From assembly GCA_945992055.1 (NCBI GenBank), contig CAMFVG010000110.1, positions 1-64,000 on the forward strand: a DNA stretch of 64,000 bases, given 5' to 3'. Below are positions 1 through 9,294 of the stretch, piece by piece. Within the stretch, counting starts at the first letter, position 1, and each line of letters begins with the position of its first letter. A program made the translations under genes and the position numbers. Below the pieces are notes generated by a model, which made no database searches, was not told the DNA's origin, and saw nothing but the letters and a program-made list of their open reading frames with translations. This stretch comes from an uncultured Clostridia bacterium. GTDB taxonomy: Bacteria; Bacillota; Clostridia; Lachnospirales; Lachnospiraceae.

Positions 1-266
1 AATTCTTTCACTCCGTTTGCATTCGCTCCCGGCGTATTAAACACAACAATGCCTTCCTCTGCACAGCGTTCTAACGGAATATTGTTAACACCTGCACCTG
101 CTCTTGCAATCACTTTTAAATTTTCACCAAACTCCATGTCATGCATAGCAGCACTTCTTACAAGCACTGCATCTGCATTTTCCATTTTATCCACTGCAAC
201 ATAGTCTGTATCAAATTGATTCAATCCTATTTTTGCAATTGGATTCAAGCAATAATATTTATACAT
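1..266 (-). CDS. serA: D-3-phosphoglycerate dehydrogenase, N-terminal part (cut by window edge)
   Basis: First step of serine synthesis, oxidation of 3-phosphoglycerate to 3-phosphohydroxypyruvate with NAD. Only about 88 N-terminal residues are in the window. The reading frame begins MYKYYCLNPIAKIG and contains RAGAGVNNIP and VVFNTPGANA, the conserved segments of the catalytic/substrate-binding domain of 2-hydroxyacid dehydrogenases of the SerA type. The start ATG lies one base after the serC stop, with GAGGAG about 10 nt upstream inside the end of serC, so the two genes are translationally linked. The ORF track misses it because it runs off the window. Last visible gene of the ilvD-ilvB-serC-serA operon. 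Confidence 0.93.
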   Translation of the reverse strand, partial: MYKYYCLNPIAKIGLNQFDTDYVAVDKMENADAVLVRSAAMHDMEFGENLKVIARAGAGVNNIPLERCAEEGIVVFNTPGANANGVKE

Positions 267-267
267 C

Positions 268-1350
268 TTACAGATTCTCCTCTTCAAATTTCTTCATAAA
301 AGCAACCAAGGCCTTTACACCTTCTATTGGCATTGCATTGTAGATGCTGGCTCTCATACCGCCCACACTGCGATGACCCTTAAGATTTTCAAGTCCCGCT
401 TCTTTTGCTTCTTTTACAAATTTTGCATCTAATTCTGCATCACCTGTTACAAATGGTACATTCATAAGAGAACGGTCTTTCTTCTCCACTGTTCCTTTGA
501 ACAATTTGCTCTCATCCAAGAAATCATAGAGAATCTTTGCTTTCTTTTCATTATATTCTTTGATTGTGCTAAGACCGCCCATTTCTTTCAACCATTTAAA
601 CACTTTACCGCAAATATAGATTCCATATGCCGGTGGCGTATTGTAAAGAGAATTTGCATCTGCATGTGTTTTATAAGTCAACATCGTCGGAGTTCCCGGA
701 AGAACATCTTCGGTAATTAAATCCTCTCGGATAATTACAATTACAACACCTGCCGGTCCTATGTTTTTCTGTACTCCACCGTAGATAATGCCGTATTTGG
801 TTACATCAACCGGTTCTGATAAAAAGCAGGAAGAAACATCCGATACTAATACCTTTCCTTTGGTGTTCGGCAATTCTTTGAATTTAGTACCGTAAATCGT
901 ATTGTTCTCACAAATATATACATAATCTGCATCGTCTGAAATCGGCAAATCTGAGCAATCCGGAATATAAGAAAACGTCTTATCTTCTGATGTCGCAATT
1001 TTATTTGCTTTTCCGTATTTCTGTGCCTCTTGATACGCTTTCTTCGCCCATTGACCTGTTACAATAAAATCGGCAACTTTGTTTTTCATTAAATTCATCG
1101 GAATCATGGCAAACTGTTGAGATGCTCCTCCTTGCAAAAACAACACTTTGTAATTATCCGGAATATTCATGAGTTCACGAAGATCTGCTTCCGCTGTCTT
1201 GATAATCTCATCATATGCTTTCGAGCGGTGACTCATCTCCATAACTGACATTCCGGTGCCTTTGTAATTAAGCATTTCATCTGCCGCTTCTTTCAACACA
1301 CATTCCGGCAATACAGCCGGTCCTGCCGAAAAATTATACACTCTACCCAT
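268..1350 (-). CDS. serC: Phosphoserine aminotransferase
   Basis: Transfers the amino group of glutamate to 3-phosphohydroxypyruvate, giving phosphoserine; PLP-dependent, cytosolic. The 360-residue length is normal for SerC. It opens with RVYNFSAGPAVLP, has the phosphate/PLP-binding LQGGASQQF segment near residue 75, and the PLP lysine in GGVQKNIGPAG (about K195). The C-terminus GHRSVGGMRASIYNAMP is the usual substrate-binding end. A clear AGGAGG ribosome site precedes the ATG. It sits 20 nt after ilvB and 1 nt before serA, so the serine genes are read from the ilv promoter. Confidence 0.97.
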   Translation of the reverse strand: MGRVYNFSAGPAVLPECVLKEAADEMLNYKGTGMSVMEMSHRSKAYDEIIKTAEADLRELMNIPDNYKVLFLQGGASQQFAMIPMNLMKNKVADFIVTGQWAKKAYQEAQKYGKANKIATSEDKTFSYIPDCSDLPISDDADYVYICENNTIYGTKFKELPNTKGKVLVSDVSSCFLSEPVDVTKYGIIYGGVQKNIGPAGVVIVIIREDLITEDVLPGTPTMLTYKTHADANSLYNTPPAYGIYICGKVFKWLKEMGGLSTIKEYNEKKAKILYDFLDESKLFKGTVEKKDRSLMNVPFVTGDAELDAKFVKEAKEAGLENLKGHRSVGGMRASIYNAMPIEGVKALVAFMKKFEEENL

Positions 1351-1370
1351 TACTCTATTCCTCCTATTTT

Positions 1371-3050
1371 TTATTTTGTTTGTAAATCTTCTTCACTGAA
1401 TACTTCACTAATAGCTGCTCCAGGTGCTACCATCGGCCAAACCTTATCATCACTGTCAATTTGACAATCGATTACAACCGGTCTGCCAAGCGTTAACGCT
1501 TTTGCAAATGCTGTTTTGAACTCCTCCTGCGTGGTTACTCTGATACCCACTGCACCCATGGCTTCTGCAAGTTTCACAAAATCCACTGCATCATTTAAAA
1601 CGGTGGACGAATAACGTTTTCCATAGAACAAAGTCTGCCATTGACGCACCATTCCTAAAACATGGTTGTTAACAACCACCTGAATGATCGGAATATTATG
1701 TCTGACAGCTGTGGCTATCTCATTCATATTCATACGAAAACAGCCATCCCCCGCAATATTTACAACGGTCTTCTCCGGAACACCGGTTTTGGCACCTAAC
1801 GAAGCTCCCAAACCATATCCCATGGTTCCTAGGCCTCCGGAAGTGAGAAATGTTCTTGGTTTGCTGTATTTATAAAACTGTGCAGCCCACATTTGATGTT
1901 GCCCTACTTCCGTCGTAATTACGGCCTCTCCGTTTGTCTGATTGTAAATTTCCTCTACAATAAATGGACCGGTCAAAACATCTTTATGATATGTAAGCGG
2001 GAATTTTTCTTTATATTCCCTGATTTGCTGTTTCCATTCTTCGTGGTTTTGCTGCTCTAATTTTTCATTCAACATTTGAAGCACGAGATTCAAATCCCCT
2101 TGAATACTCGCATGTGTCATAATATTTTTATCGATTTCTGTTGGATCAATATCAATCTGCAGAATTTTTGCTTTACTTGCAAACTTACTTGCATTTCCCG
2201 TAACACGGTCACTAAATCTGGCTCCGAGAACCACTAATAAATCACACTTACTGACACCGTAATTCGCAGGTTTGGTTCCATGCATTCCGAGCATTCCCGT
2301 GTAAAGCTCATCTGTTCCCGGGAAAGCACCTTTTCCCATCAGGGAGTCTGTAACCGGGGCATCCATTTTGTGCGCGAATTCCATCAACGCTTCGCTGGCA
2401 CCTGAAAGCACTGCACCACCACCTACAAAAATAAATGGTTTTTTTGACTTTTGAATCATTTTGATTGCTACATCAATTTCACGCTCACAAATGTCTGTTT
2501 CAACACATTTTTTGGTGTCAATTTCTGCCTTTTTGTACTCACATGTATTTGCAGTGACATCCTTTGGAACATCAATTAAAACCGGTCCCGGACGTCCCGT
2601 TCTTGCAATCTCAAATGCTTTACGAATAGTAGCAGCCAAATCCTTGACATCTTTTACAATATAGTTATGCTTTGTAATCGGCATTGTGACACCTGCGATG
2701 TCAATTTCCTGAAAACTATCTTTTCCTAAAAGTGAGACACCTACATTACATGTAATCGCCACAATTGGAATAGAATCCATATATGCAGTAGCAATTCCCG
2801 TCACAAGATTTGTTGCACCCGGTCCGCTGGTCGCAAAACACACACCCACTTTTCCGGTTGCTCTGGCATATCCATCCGCCGCATGGGATGCTCCCTGCTC
2901 ATGCGAAGTTAAAATATGATTTATTTCATCGCTATGTTTATATAAAGCATCATACACATTTAAAATGGCTCCCCCAGGATATCCGAAAACGGTATCGACA
3001 CCTTGTTCTTTTAAACATTCGATGACAATTTCTGCTCCTGTTAATTGCAT
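1371..3050 (-). CDS. ilvB: Acetolactate synthase, large (catalytic) subunit
   Basis: ThDP-dependent condensation of pyruvate with pyruvate or 2-oxobutyrate, first common step of valine/leucine/isoleucine synthesis. 559 residues, the normal length. Visible marks are the N-terminal GYPGGAILNVYDAL, the ThDP-activating glutamate in TSHEQGASHAADGYARATG (about residue 50), and the C-terminal ThDP motif beginning GDGCFRMNMNEIATA and ending in VVNN. The final residues carry the usual KVWPMVAPGAAI. An ilvN regulatory subunit is not in this window. It lies 15 nt downstream of ilvD, with ribosome site AAGGAGA, in the same operon. Confidence 0.96.
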   Translation of the reverse strand: MQLTGAEIVIECLKEQGVDTVFGYPGGAILNVYDALYKHSDEINHILTSHEQGASHAADGYARATGKVGVCFATSGPGATNLVTGIATAYMDSIPIVAITCNVGVSLLGKDSFQEIDIAGVTMPITKHNYIVKDVKDLAATIRKAFEIARTGRPGPVLIDVPKDVTANTCEYKKAEIDTKKCVETDICEREIDVAIKMIQKSKKPFIFVGGGAVLSGASEALMEFAHKMDAPVTDSLMGKGAFPGTDELYTGMLGMHGTKPANYGVSKCDLLVVLGARFSDRVTGNASKFASKAKILQIDIDPTEIDKNIMTHASIQGDLNLVLQMLNEKLEQQNHEEWKQQIREYKEKFPLTYHKDVLTGPFIVEEIYNQTNGEAVITTEVGQHQMWAAQFYKYSKPRTFLTSGGLGTMGYGLGASLGAKTGVPEKTVVNIAGDGCFRMNMNEIATAVRHNIPIIQVVVNNHVLGMVRQWQTLFYGKRYSSTVLNDAVDFVKLAEAMGAVGIRVTTQEEFKTAFAKALTLGRPVVIDCQIDSDDKVWPMVAPGAAISEVFSEEDLQTK

Positions 3051-3065
3051 CTTATATCTCCTTCT

Positions 3066-4733
3066 CTATCTCGGTATTTCTAATATTGCGCCTCTGTTTC
3101 CTGATGTAACCATAGATGCATATCTTGCCAAATATCCGGTGGTAACTTTTGGCTCGCGAGGTACCCATTTGGCTTTTCTCTCTGCCAATACCTCATCAGA
3201 AACTTTGAGTTCAATCTTTGTTTCAGGAATATTGATCTTAATAATATCTCCTTCTTCTACCAACGCAATCGGTCCACCTACCGCTGCTTCCGGGGATACA
3301 TGCCCGATGGATGCTCCTCTGGATGCTCCACTGAAACGTCCGTCTGTGATTAATGCAACGCTTGCACCCAATCCCATACCTGCAATTGCAGATGTCGGAT
3401 TCAGCATTTCACGCATACCAGGGCCTCCTTTTGGACCTTCGTAACGGATAACCACTACATCACCGGCAACAATCTTACCACCTTTGATTGCATCAATTGC
3501 ATCTTCCTCACAATCAAACACTCTCGCCGGTCCTTCATGAACCATCATTTCTTCCACAACTGCAGAGCGTTTTACAACACCTCCATGAGGTGCTAAATTT
3601 CCGGTAAGCACTGCCAATCCACCTGTTTCACTGTAAGGATTGTCAATTGGTCTAATTACTTCCGGATCTTTATTGATCGAATTAGCAATGTTTTCTCCAA
3701 CTGTTTTTCCTGTAACTGTCAGGCAATCTGTATATAATAAATTCTTCTTGTTCAGCTCATTCATAACAGCATATACGCCACCGGCTTCATTCAAATCTTC
3801 CATATATGTAGGTCCTGCCGGCGCCAAATGGCAAAGGTTCGGCGTCTTTGCACTGATTTCATTTGCAAAAGTAATATCAAAATCCATGCCTATTTCATGT
3901 GCGATTGCAGGCAAATGCAACATACTGTTTGTGGAACATCCCAATGCCATATCAACAGTCAATGCATTGAGGATTGCTTTTTCTGTCATAATATCTCTTG
4001 GGCGAATATTCTTTTCTAACAATTCCATGACTTTCATGCCGGCATGTTTTGCCAAACGAATTCTTTCAGAATATACTGCAGGGATTGTTCCATTTCCACC
4101 TAATCCCATTCCAAGTACCTCTGTCAAACAGTTCATGCTGTTAGCAGTATACATACCTGAACACGAACCACAAGTAGGACATACTTTTTCTTCAAATTCT
4201 GTCACATCTTCTGCTGTCATAGTTCCTGCCGCATAAGAGCCTACCGCTTCAAACATACTGGAAAGACTTCTCTTGCATCCTTTCACTTTACCTGCAAGCA
4301 TCGGACCGCCACTTACAAATATGGTTGGTACGTTGATGCGCGCAGCAGCCATCAAAAGCCCCGGCACATTCTTATCACAATTCGGAATCATAACCAATGC
4401 ATCAAATTGATGCGCCATAGCCATGGCTTCCGTAGAATCTGCAATCAAATCTCTGGTTACCAAGGAATACTTCATTCCCACATGCCCCATTGCAATACCA
4501 TCACAAACTGCAATTGCAGGAAACATAATCGGTGTTCCGCCTGCCATTGCAACGCCCATCTTAACGGCATCGCAAATCTTGTCCAAGTTCATATGACCCG
4601 GTACAATTTCGTTATAAGAACATACAATACCAACAAGCGGTCTTTGACGTTCTTCCTCCGTGTAACCCAGTGCATTAAACAATGATCGGTGAGGTGCTTG
4701 TTGTACGCCTTTTGTAACTGTATCACTTCTCAT
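3066..4733 (-). CDS. ilvD: Dihydroxy-acid dehydratase
   Basis: Dehydrates 2,3-dihydroxy-3-methylbutanoate/pentanoate to the 2-oxo acids of valine and isoleucine synthesis; iron-sulfur enzyme. Cluster and metal ligands are visible in [14 protein letters not shown] and [18 protein letters not shown], plus the C-terminal [17 protein letters not shown] moved the start from the track (4766) to the ATG at 4733 because AGGAGG lies 8 nt upstream and the protein then begins MRSDTVTKG as in the family; that gives 555 residues. It is the first gene of the ilvD-ilvB-serC-serA operon, about 80 nt behind a sigma-A promoter. No T-box or other recognisable amino-acid riboswitch fits in the short leader. Confidence 0.96.
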   Translation of the reverse strand: MRSDTVTKGVQQAPHRSLFNALGYTEEERQRPLVGIVCSYNEIVPGHMNLDKICDAVKMGVAMAGGTPIMFPAIAVCDGIAMGHVGMKYSLVTRDLIADSTEAMAMAHQFDALVMIPNCDKNVPGLLMAAARINVPTIFVSGGPMLAGKVKGCKRSLSSMFEAVGSYAAGTMTAEDVTEFEEKVCPTCGSCSGMYTANSMNCLTEVLGMGLGGNGTIPAVYSERIRLAKHAGMKVMELLEKNIRPRDIMTEKAILNALTVDMALGCSTNSMLHLPAIAHEIGMDFDITFANEISAKTPNLCHLAPAGPTYMEDLNEAGGVYAVMNELNKKNLLYTDCLTVTGKTVGENIANSINKDPEVIRPIDNPYSETGGLAVLTGNLAPHGGVVKRSAVVEEMMVHEGPARVFDCEEDAIDAIKGGKIVAGDVVVIRYEGPKGGPGMREMLNPTSAIAGMGLGASVALITDGRFSGASRGASIGHVSPEAAVGGPIALVEEGDIIKINIPETKIELKVSDEVLAERKAKWVPREPKVTTGYLARYASMVTSGNRGAILEIPR

Positions 4734-4762
4734 TTTCTCTTCCTCCTGATTTATACATTGAA

Positions 4763-4788
4763 GCATATATAGGAAATAGTATATATGC
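4763..4788. repeat. Perfect 9-bp inverted repeat in the ilvD leader
   Basis: GCATATATA and TATATATGC are perfect reverse complements separated by 8 bp. The element lies roughly 20-50 nt downstream of the predicted transcription start and about 30 nt upstream of the ilvD start codon. It could be a dimeric repressor site, or a weak AU-rich hairpin in the mRNA. Which of these it is cannot be told from the sequence. Confidence 0.6.
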
Positions 4789-4816
4789 CCCTATTATTCC
4801 AACATATTTACTCTTT

Positions 4817-4845
4817 ATAATATCGCATTTTCCCCTTCTGGGCAA
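4817..4845 (-). promoter_or_regulatory. Sigma-A promoter of the ilvD-ilvB-serC-serA operon
   Basis: On the minus strand TTGCCC and TATTAT are separated by exactly 17 bp. It lies between the yajC terminator and ilvD, directed toward ilvD. Predicted transcript start is near 4810. Confidence 0.8.
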
Positions 4846-4857
4846 GTATTTCACCAC

Positions 4858-4886
4858 AAAAAAAGATGTGCTTTTCGCACATCTTT
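4858..4886 (-). terminator. Rho-independent terminator of the ldt-tgt-yajC unit
   Basis: Perfect 10-bp stem AAAGATGTGC/GCACATCTTT with a 5-nt loop, followed on the minus strand by a run of T. It lies 7 nt after the yajC stop codon. Confidence 0.92.
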
Positions 4887-4893
4887 CTACTTT

Positions 4894-5196
4894 TTATTCT
4901 GCACTTGGTTTTTCTACTTGTGTAATTGCTGCTTTCTGCATCGGAATACGGCAATTTTTGTTATTACCGAATTCTACAATCACATCATCTTCAGAAATAT
5001 CAATAATCACTCCGTAAAAACCACTTGTTGTAAGAACAGTATCTCCTACTTCCATTTGTGAGAGCATCAACTGTATTCTTTTTTGTTCCTTTTTCTGCGG
5101 ACGCATCATAAAGAACCATAATAAACCGATAAATGCTGCATAAACAACTAACATTACGATCGGGCTTCCACCAGCCGCACCATTCATTGTAATCAT
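4894..5196 (-). CDS. yajC: Preprotein translocase accessory subunit YajC
   Basis: Small single-pass membrane protein associated with SecDF/SecYEG. 100 residues, normal for the family. A hydrophobic segment (about residues 12-30, IVMLVVYAAFIGLLWFFMM) is followed by the diagnostic RPQKKEQKR and a small beta-rich cytosolic domain with VGDTVLTTSGFYGVI. The neighbour upstream is tgt, the classical tgt-yajC order conserved widely in bacteria. secD and secF are not beside it here; a terminator follows instead. Confidence 0.95.
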   Translation of the reverse strand: MITMNGAAGGSPIVMLVVYAAFIGLLWFFMMRPQKKEQKRIQLMLSQMEVGDTVLTTSGFYGVIIDISEDDVIVEFGNNKNCRIPMQKAAITQVEKPSAE

Positions 5197-5268
5197 TCTA
5201 CTTCCTCCTACTTTTTAAACACTATGGATATCATACACAATATCTAAATATTCATCAAGTAATTTTTT

Positions 5269-6396
5269 TTACTTTCCTGACATTCTTGCCAACTTTTCTT
5301 CTTTATATTCTTTATAACAACCTTTTTCTATTGCCTCTCGAATTTCTTCCATCATCGTATTATAAAAATACAAGTTGTGCAACACACAAAGTCTCATGCC
5401 TAGCATTTCTTTCGCTTTTAACAAGTGCCGAATATAGGCTCTACTGTAAGTACGGCATGCAGGGCACTGACATCCTTCCTCAATCGGCGCTTCATCCAGC
5501 TCGTACTTGGCATTGAAAAGATTCAACTTGCCTTGATTTGTATACACGTGTCCGTGTCTTCCGTTTCGGCTTGGATACACACAATCAAAGAAATCCACGC
5601 CTCTATCCACTGCCTCTAATATATTTGCAGGAGTTCCAACTCCCATCAAATAAGTCGGTTTTTCCAGTGGCAAATATGGAACAACTGCATCTAAAATGCG
5701 ATACATATCTTCATGGGATTCTCCAACTGCCAATCCTCCAACTGCATAACCATCCAAATCCAACTTGGAAATTTCTTTCGCATGGGCAATGCGGATATCT
5801 TCATAAATACCACCCTGGTTAATTCCAAACAATAATTGATTTTTATTAATGGTATCCGGAAGTTGATTTAATCTCGCCATCTCCTCTTTGCATCTTGCCA
5901 ACCATCTGGTCGTACGTGCCACGGAATCTTCTATATACTTTCGATTTGCCACGCTGGACGGACATTCATCGAAAGCCATGGCTATTGTTGAGCCAAGATT
6001 GGATTGAATCTGCATACTCTCTTCCGGGCCCATGAAAATCTTTTTCCCGTCTATATGGGAATTGAAATAAACACCTTCTTCTTTAATTTTGCGAAGCCCC
6101 GCCAAAGAGAATACTTGAAATCCTCCGGAATCCGTCAATATCGGCTTATCCCATACCATAAATTTGTGTAATCCACCAAGTTTTTTGACAACCTCATCTC
6201 CCGGTCTCACATGCAAATGATAGGTGTTTGATAATTGCACTTGAGTTTTTATCCCTTGCAAATCCTCTGTTGATACAGCCCCCTTAATGGCTGCTATTGT
6301 TCCCACATTCATAAATACCGGTGTTTGAATCACACCGTGAACAGTATGAAACTCTGCACGTTTTGCAAGGCCATCTCGTTTAATTAGTTTATACAT
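5269..6396 (-). CDS. tgt: Queuine tRNA-ribosyltransferase (tRNA-guanine transglycosylase)
   Basis: Replaces the wobble guanine of GUN-anticodon tRNAs with preQ1 in queuosine synthesis. 375 residues, normal size. The first active-site stretch LTDSGGFQVFSL (about residue 90), the AVGGLAVGES loop, and the VGTPANILEAV/GVDFFDCVYPSR region with the nucleophilic aspartate are intact. The zinc site CQCPAC followed by a distal cysteine and LHNLYFY histidine is present near the C-terminus. It lies 15 nt downstream of the L,D-transpeptidase gene and about 70 nt upstream of yajC, all on one strand. Confidence 0.97.
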   Translation of the reverse strand: MYKLIKRDGLAKRAEFHTVHGVIQTPVFMNVGTIAAIKGAVSTEDLQGIKTQVQLSNTYHLHVRPGDEVVKKLGGLHKFMVWDKPILTDSGGFQVFSLAGLRKIKEEGVYFNSHIDGKKIFMGPEESMQIQSNLGSTIAMAFDECPSSVANRKYIEDSVARTTRWLARCKEEMARLNQLPDTINKNQLLFGINQGGIYEDIRIAHAKEISKLDLDGYAVGGLAVGESHEDMYRILDAVVPYLPLEKPTYLMGVGTPANILEAVDRGVDFFDCVYPSRNGRHGHVYTNQGKLNLFNAKYELDEAPIEEGCQCPACRTYSRAYIRHLLKAKEMLGMRLCVLHNLYFYNTMMEEIREAIEKGCYKEYKEEKLARMSGK

Positions 6397-6411
6397 AGTT
6401 TCCTCTTTTTA

Positions 6412-8175
6412 TTAATAATGAATTACAACCGGACACCCCACATGAACCATGTCGTAGAAAGTCCGTACTGCACTTAACGGCATATTGATACAACCATGGG
6501 AACCATACCCTTGGCGATAGCGATTACCACCAAAGGCCGCCTGCCATGTCGCATCATGGAAACCAATGCCTCCCCAAGTCACGCGTGCCCAGTAAGCTAC
6601 TTGGGTTTCATATTCGCGTTTCCCATTCGGCATAATGTTTCCTCGCAGAATCTTGTTGCGCATTTTTTCTAAAATCGTAAAAATCCCGGCAGTCGTCGGT
6701 GTAGATGGTTTTCCTGTCACTACATCACTTTCAAAGGTGACTGCCCCATTTTGAATGAACCACATATGTTGAGTTCCAAGGTCAACTTCCACATAAGTTG
6801 TGCCCCATACATACTGACCTTCCGGCGTTGCCTCTCTTGAAAAGATTGGTGCTCGTGATACTTTTTCTCCTGCTTGAATCTCCTGTACCAACTGTGCCCC
6901 TTCTTGATCTACTCCTACAATTCGTCCAAGTATCGCATTCTCTATTGTAACTTCTTTTCCGGCAGGAGTGACCATAACTCCTGCACGATTATTGGTATTG
7001 AACTGTTGACTCAATGACTGTGCATAGGCTTTTGCATAATCTAAAGACACGGACGGTGTCATGTTTTCATCTGCATAAATCCATGCGGCAAAGATGTCTT
7101 TGTTAAGTACCACTTCAATACCATCGTACTGATATGTAACCTCTGTATCCAGATAACCATTCATCGCATCTTTGGCTGCGTGAACTTCTTTTGATTTTGC
7201 TGTGAACTTCGGTTGCACATAGCATTTTGTTTTTTGCAAATCAAAGGTATCGTTCAGTGTCTTTACGCTTTCATGAGAAGTTTCTATCAATTTTGCCCAA
7301 TCAATCTGGGTACCGTAAACTTCTTTTTGTATCACAAACTCTTTTTCGTCAAACACAACCGTTGCTGCAACAGGAGCTACTTGATTCTCCGGTTTCACAA
7401 ACTCTAATTCTCCTAAAAGCATATCCAATTTTTCGTGATTATAAGTCAAAAGAACCTCTGCCTGAATATCGTTTTTCGTAAATATCGCCTTCGGCCATAA
7501 AAACTGGTTTTGCTTTTTAAAAGCTTCCTCTACTTGTTTGTAACCCTCATACTGAATGTCAAAATCTTTTCCTTTGATTTTCTCCTTTTTTCCATCTGAT
7601 TTTACAATCGTTAAGGAGTACTTTTCTACCTGCTTTTGCAGAACCTTTTCCACTTCTTCCACTGTCATATTGGAGCAATCCATATGATTTACAGAAGTTT
7701 GCATAAACAATCTTTTCTTATAATAAAAAGACATACCTAAATAAACAGCTAGTAAAACAACGATAAATGCTGCTACTGATGCAATCAAAATCTTTGCTTT
7801 CTTGCTTAATGGCTTCGTTGCTTCCTCTGTTCCTGTTCCTGTTTCTGCCTCTTTTTCTGATTCCGCTTTTTCAGTTTCTGCTTCTGATACAGATTCTTCA
7901 GACTCATTTTTTTCAGAATCAGCTTCCCCGGCTTCCGATTCCGACGCCTCTGTTACGGCTTCCTCTGTTTCGGCTTCTTCCGTTTCGGTTGTTTCTGTAA
8001 CTTCTTCTGTTTCGGTTACCTCTTCCGTTGTTTCTTCCACCGTTTCTTCCACCGTTTCTTCCACTGTGTCTGCCACTGTTTCTTCAGTTTCAGTCACTTC
8101 TTCAACCGGCGTTTCCTGTACGTCCTCTAATAATTCTTCTGTAATTTTCTCTTCCGTGTTCTCCACATTCCCCAT
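6412..8175 (-). CDS. L,D-transpeptidase (YkuD) with a long acidic N-terminal cytoplasmic tail
   Basis: Cell-wall enzyme that forms L,D peptide cross-links. From the chosen ATG (8175; AAAGGAG 8 nt upstream, better than the track start at 8229) the protein has about 587 residues. Residues 1-120 are almost entirely Glu, Thr, Val, Ser and Ala, with VEET repeats. A transmembrane helix follows at about 128-150 (ILIASVAAFIVVLLAVYLGM). Then come two regions resembling the peptidoglycan-binding domains that precede YkuD in Firmicutes (MTVEEVEKVLQ, and a second copy). The YkuD domain ends with the catalytic GSHGCINMPLSAV. Predicted type II topology, tail inside and catalytic domain outside. The function of the acidic tail is unknown. 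Confidence 0.9.
   Translation of the reverse strand: MGNVENTEEKITEELLEDVQETPVEEVTETEETVADTVEETVEETVEETTEEVTETEEVTETTETEEAETEEAVTEASESEAGEADSEKNESEESVSEAETEKAESEKEAETGTGTEEATKPLSKKAKILIASVAAFIVVLLAVYLGMSFYYKKRLFMQTSVNHMDCSNMTVEEVEKVLQKQVEKYSLTIVKSDGKKEKIKGKDFDIQYEGYKQVEEAFKKQNQFLWPKAIFTKNDIQAEVLLTYNHEKLDMLLGELEFVKPENQVAPVAATVVFDEKEFVIQKEVYGTQIDWAKLIETSHESVKTLNDTFDLQKTKCYVQPKFTAKSKEVHAAKDAMNGYLDTEVTYQYDGIEVVLNKDIFAAWIYADENMTPSVSLDYAKAYAQSLSQQFNTNNRAGVMVTPAGKEVTIENAILGRIVGVDQEGAQLVQEIQAGEKVSRAPIFSREATPEGQYVWGTTYVEVDLGTQHMWFIQNGAVTFESDVVTGKPSTPTTAGIFTILEKMRNKILRGNIMPNGKREYETQVAYWARVTWGGIGFHDATWQAAFGGNRYRQGYGSHGCINMPLSAVRTFYDMVHVGCPVVIHY
8029..8088. repeat. Five tandem 12-bp units coding VEET-type repeats
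   Basis: Consecutive 12-mers close to CGTTTCTTCCAC (two identical, three with small changes), in frame with the L,D-transpeptidase gene. On the coding strand they specify V-E-E-T or V-A-D-T. Unit-length changes would keep the frame, so the tail length could vary between strains. Confidence 0.85.
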
Positions 8176-8332
8176 GTGTCTAACTCCTTTATCTTCAATG
8201 TATCGTTTATTATAATACGAACTTTTCAAAAAGTACAGTAATTTATTATTGCGCCTTTTAGAAAAAAAGAGGACATGTTATACTGTCTATAGTAAAATTT
8301 CACAATAAAACGGAGTAAACGAAACAAAAACA

Positions 8333-9226
8333 ATGAAACGTACTTTTTCTTATACAATATCAGAGGACTTTAATTCCTATAGCCTATTACAATTTCTGAA
8401 GACAAAAAAATATTCAAGCCAAATCATTACGCATTTGAAGCGTACTGAAAATGGGCTTCTAATCAATAGTGTGTGGGCGAGGATCCATGATATATTACAT
8501 ACAAATGATATTGTCACAATTCAATTAGTTGAAAATGATTCATCAGAAAATATTGTTCCTACAAATCTGCCCCTTGATGTCGTATATGAAGACGAGGATA
8601 TTTTAGTTATAAATAAAGATTCGAATCGCCCTATTCACCCTTCTCAAGGAAACTACGACAATACATTAGCAAATGCAGTTGCCTACTATTATCAGCAACG
8701 GGGTGAAGCCTTCACCTACCGCTGTATCAATCGCCTGGACCGAGACACTACCGGTTTATTGATTATTGCAAAACATATGTATAGCGCATCGTTATTATCC
8801 GAAATGGTACAAACACGTGAGATCCATCGTGAATATCTGGCAGTTGCCTCCGGGAACGTTCCTTCATCCGGAACGATTATTGCGCCGATTGCCCGTGTCG
8901 ACGGCTCCACAATTGAACGTCATGTGGATGAGAAAAATGGGGAGTATGCTTGCACCCATTATAAAACATTAGTGTCAAAAAACGGATATTCTCTGGTATC
9001 ATTGAAACTCGAAACCGGACGCACACACCAAATCAGGGTTCATATGAAACACATTGGTCATCCTCTTCCCGGAGATTTTTTGTATAACCCAGACTACTCT
9101 ATCATTCAGCGTCAGGCGCTTCATTCTCACAAATTGCGCTTTATTCACCCAATTACAGGTGAAGCGTTGGAGTTTGTAGCCGATTTGCCGGATGATATGA
9201 AACACTTTTTTCTCACAAAAAATTAA
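8333..9226 (+). CDS. RluA-family RNA pseudouridine synthase
   Basis: Converts a specific uridine in rRNA (or tRNA) to pseudouridine. 297 residues with an N-terminal S4-like RNA-binding portion (about 1-75) and the catalytic core. The catalytic aspartate is in the diagnostic CINRLDRDTTGLLIIAKH (about residue 137), and the late motif ETGRTHQIRVHMKHIGHPLPGD is present. It is the only plus-strand gene in its neighbourhood, divergent from the L,D-transpeptidase gene and convergent with the radical SAM cassette. The target position cannot be deduced, because RluA, RluD and RluC types are not separable here. Confidence 0.92.
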   Translation: MKRTFSYTISEDFNSYSLLQFLKTKKYSSQIITHLKRTENGLLINSVWARIHDILHTNDIVTIQLVENDSSENIVPTNLPLDVVYEDEDILVINKDSNRPIHPSQGNYDNTLANAVAYYYQQRGEAFTYRCINRLDRDTTGLLIIAKHMYSASLLSEMVQTREIHREYLAVASGNVPSSGTIIAPIARVDGSTIERHVDEKNGEYACTHYKTLVSKNGYSLVSLKLETGRTHQIRVHMKHIGHPLPGDFLYNPDYSIIQRQALHSHKLRFIHPITGEALEFVADLPDDMKHFFLTKN

Positions 9227-9250
9227 AAATAATAAGGTGTTAACTCGTGC

Positions 9251-9294
9251 AAAAATGACCTCGAAAATTCATAAATTTTCAAGGTCATTTTTTT
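9251..9294. terminator. Bidirectional terminator between the pseudouridine synthase and the radical SAM cassette
   Basis: A 19-bp stem, AAAAATGACCTCGAAAATT against its near-perfect complement with one mismatch, 4-nt loop, A-tract on one side and T-tract on the other. It serves both convergent genes and overlaps the last codons of the radical SAM gene. Confidence 0.9.

Noticed and set aside
2965-3444. Plus-strand 159-residue ORF inside ilvD/ilvB
   Set aside because: Antisense shadow of strongly conserved coding sequence; no ribosome site.
3640-4236. Plus-strand 198-residue ORF inside ilvD
   Set aside because: Shadow of ilvD on the opposite strand; no recognisable protein features.
4734-4857. 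T-box or leader peptide upstream of ilvD
   Set aside because: The gap is only about 120 nt, has no AGGGTGGNACCGCG-like core, no specifier stem and no short ORF rich in Ile/Val/Leu codons.
7767-8215. Plus-strand ORFs of 77 and 137 residues opposite the acidic tail
   Set aside because: They are Leu- and Ser/Val-rich mirror translations of the Glu/Thr repeat tract, with no ribosome site or family resemblance.
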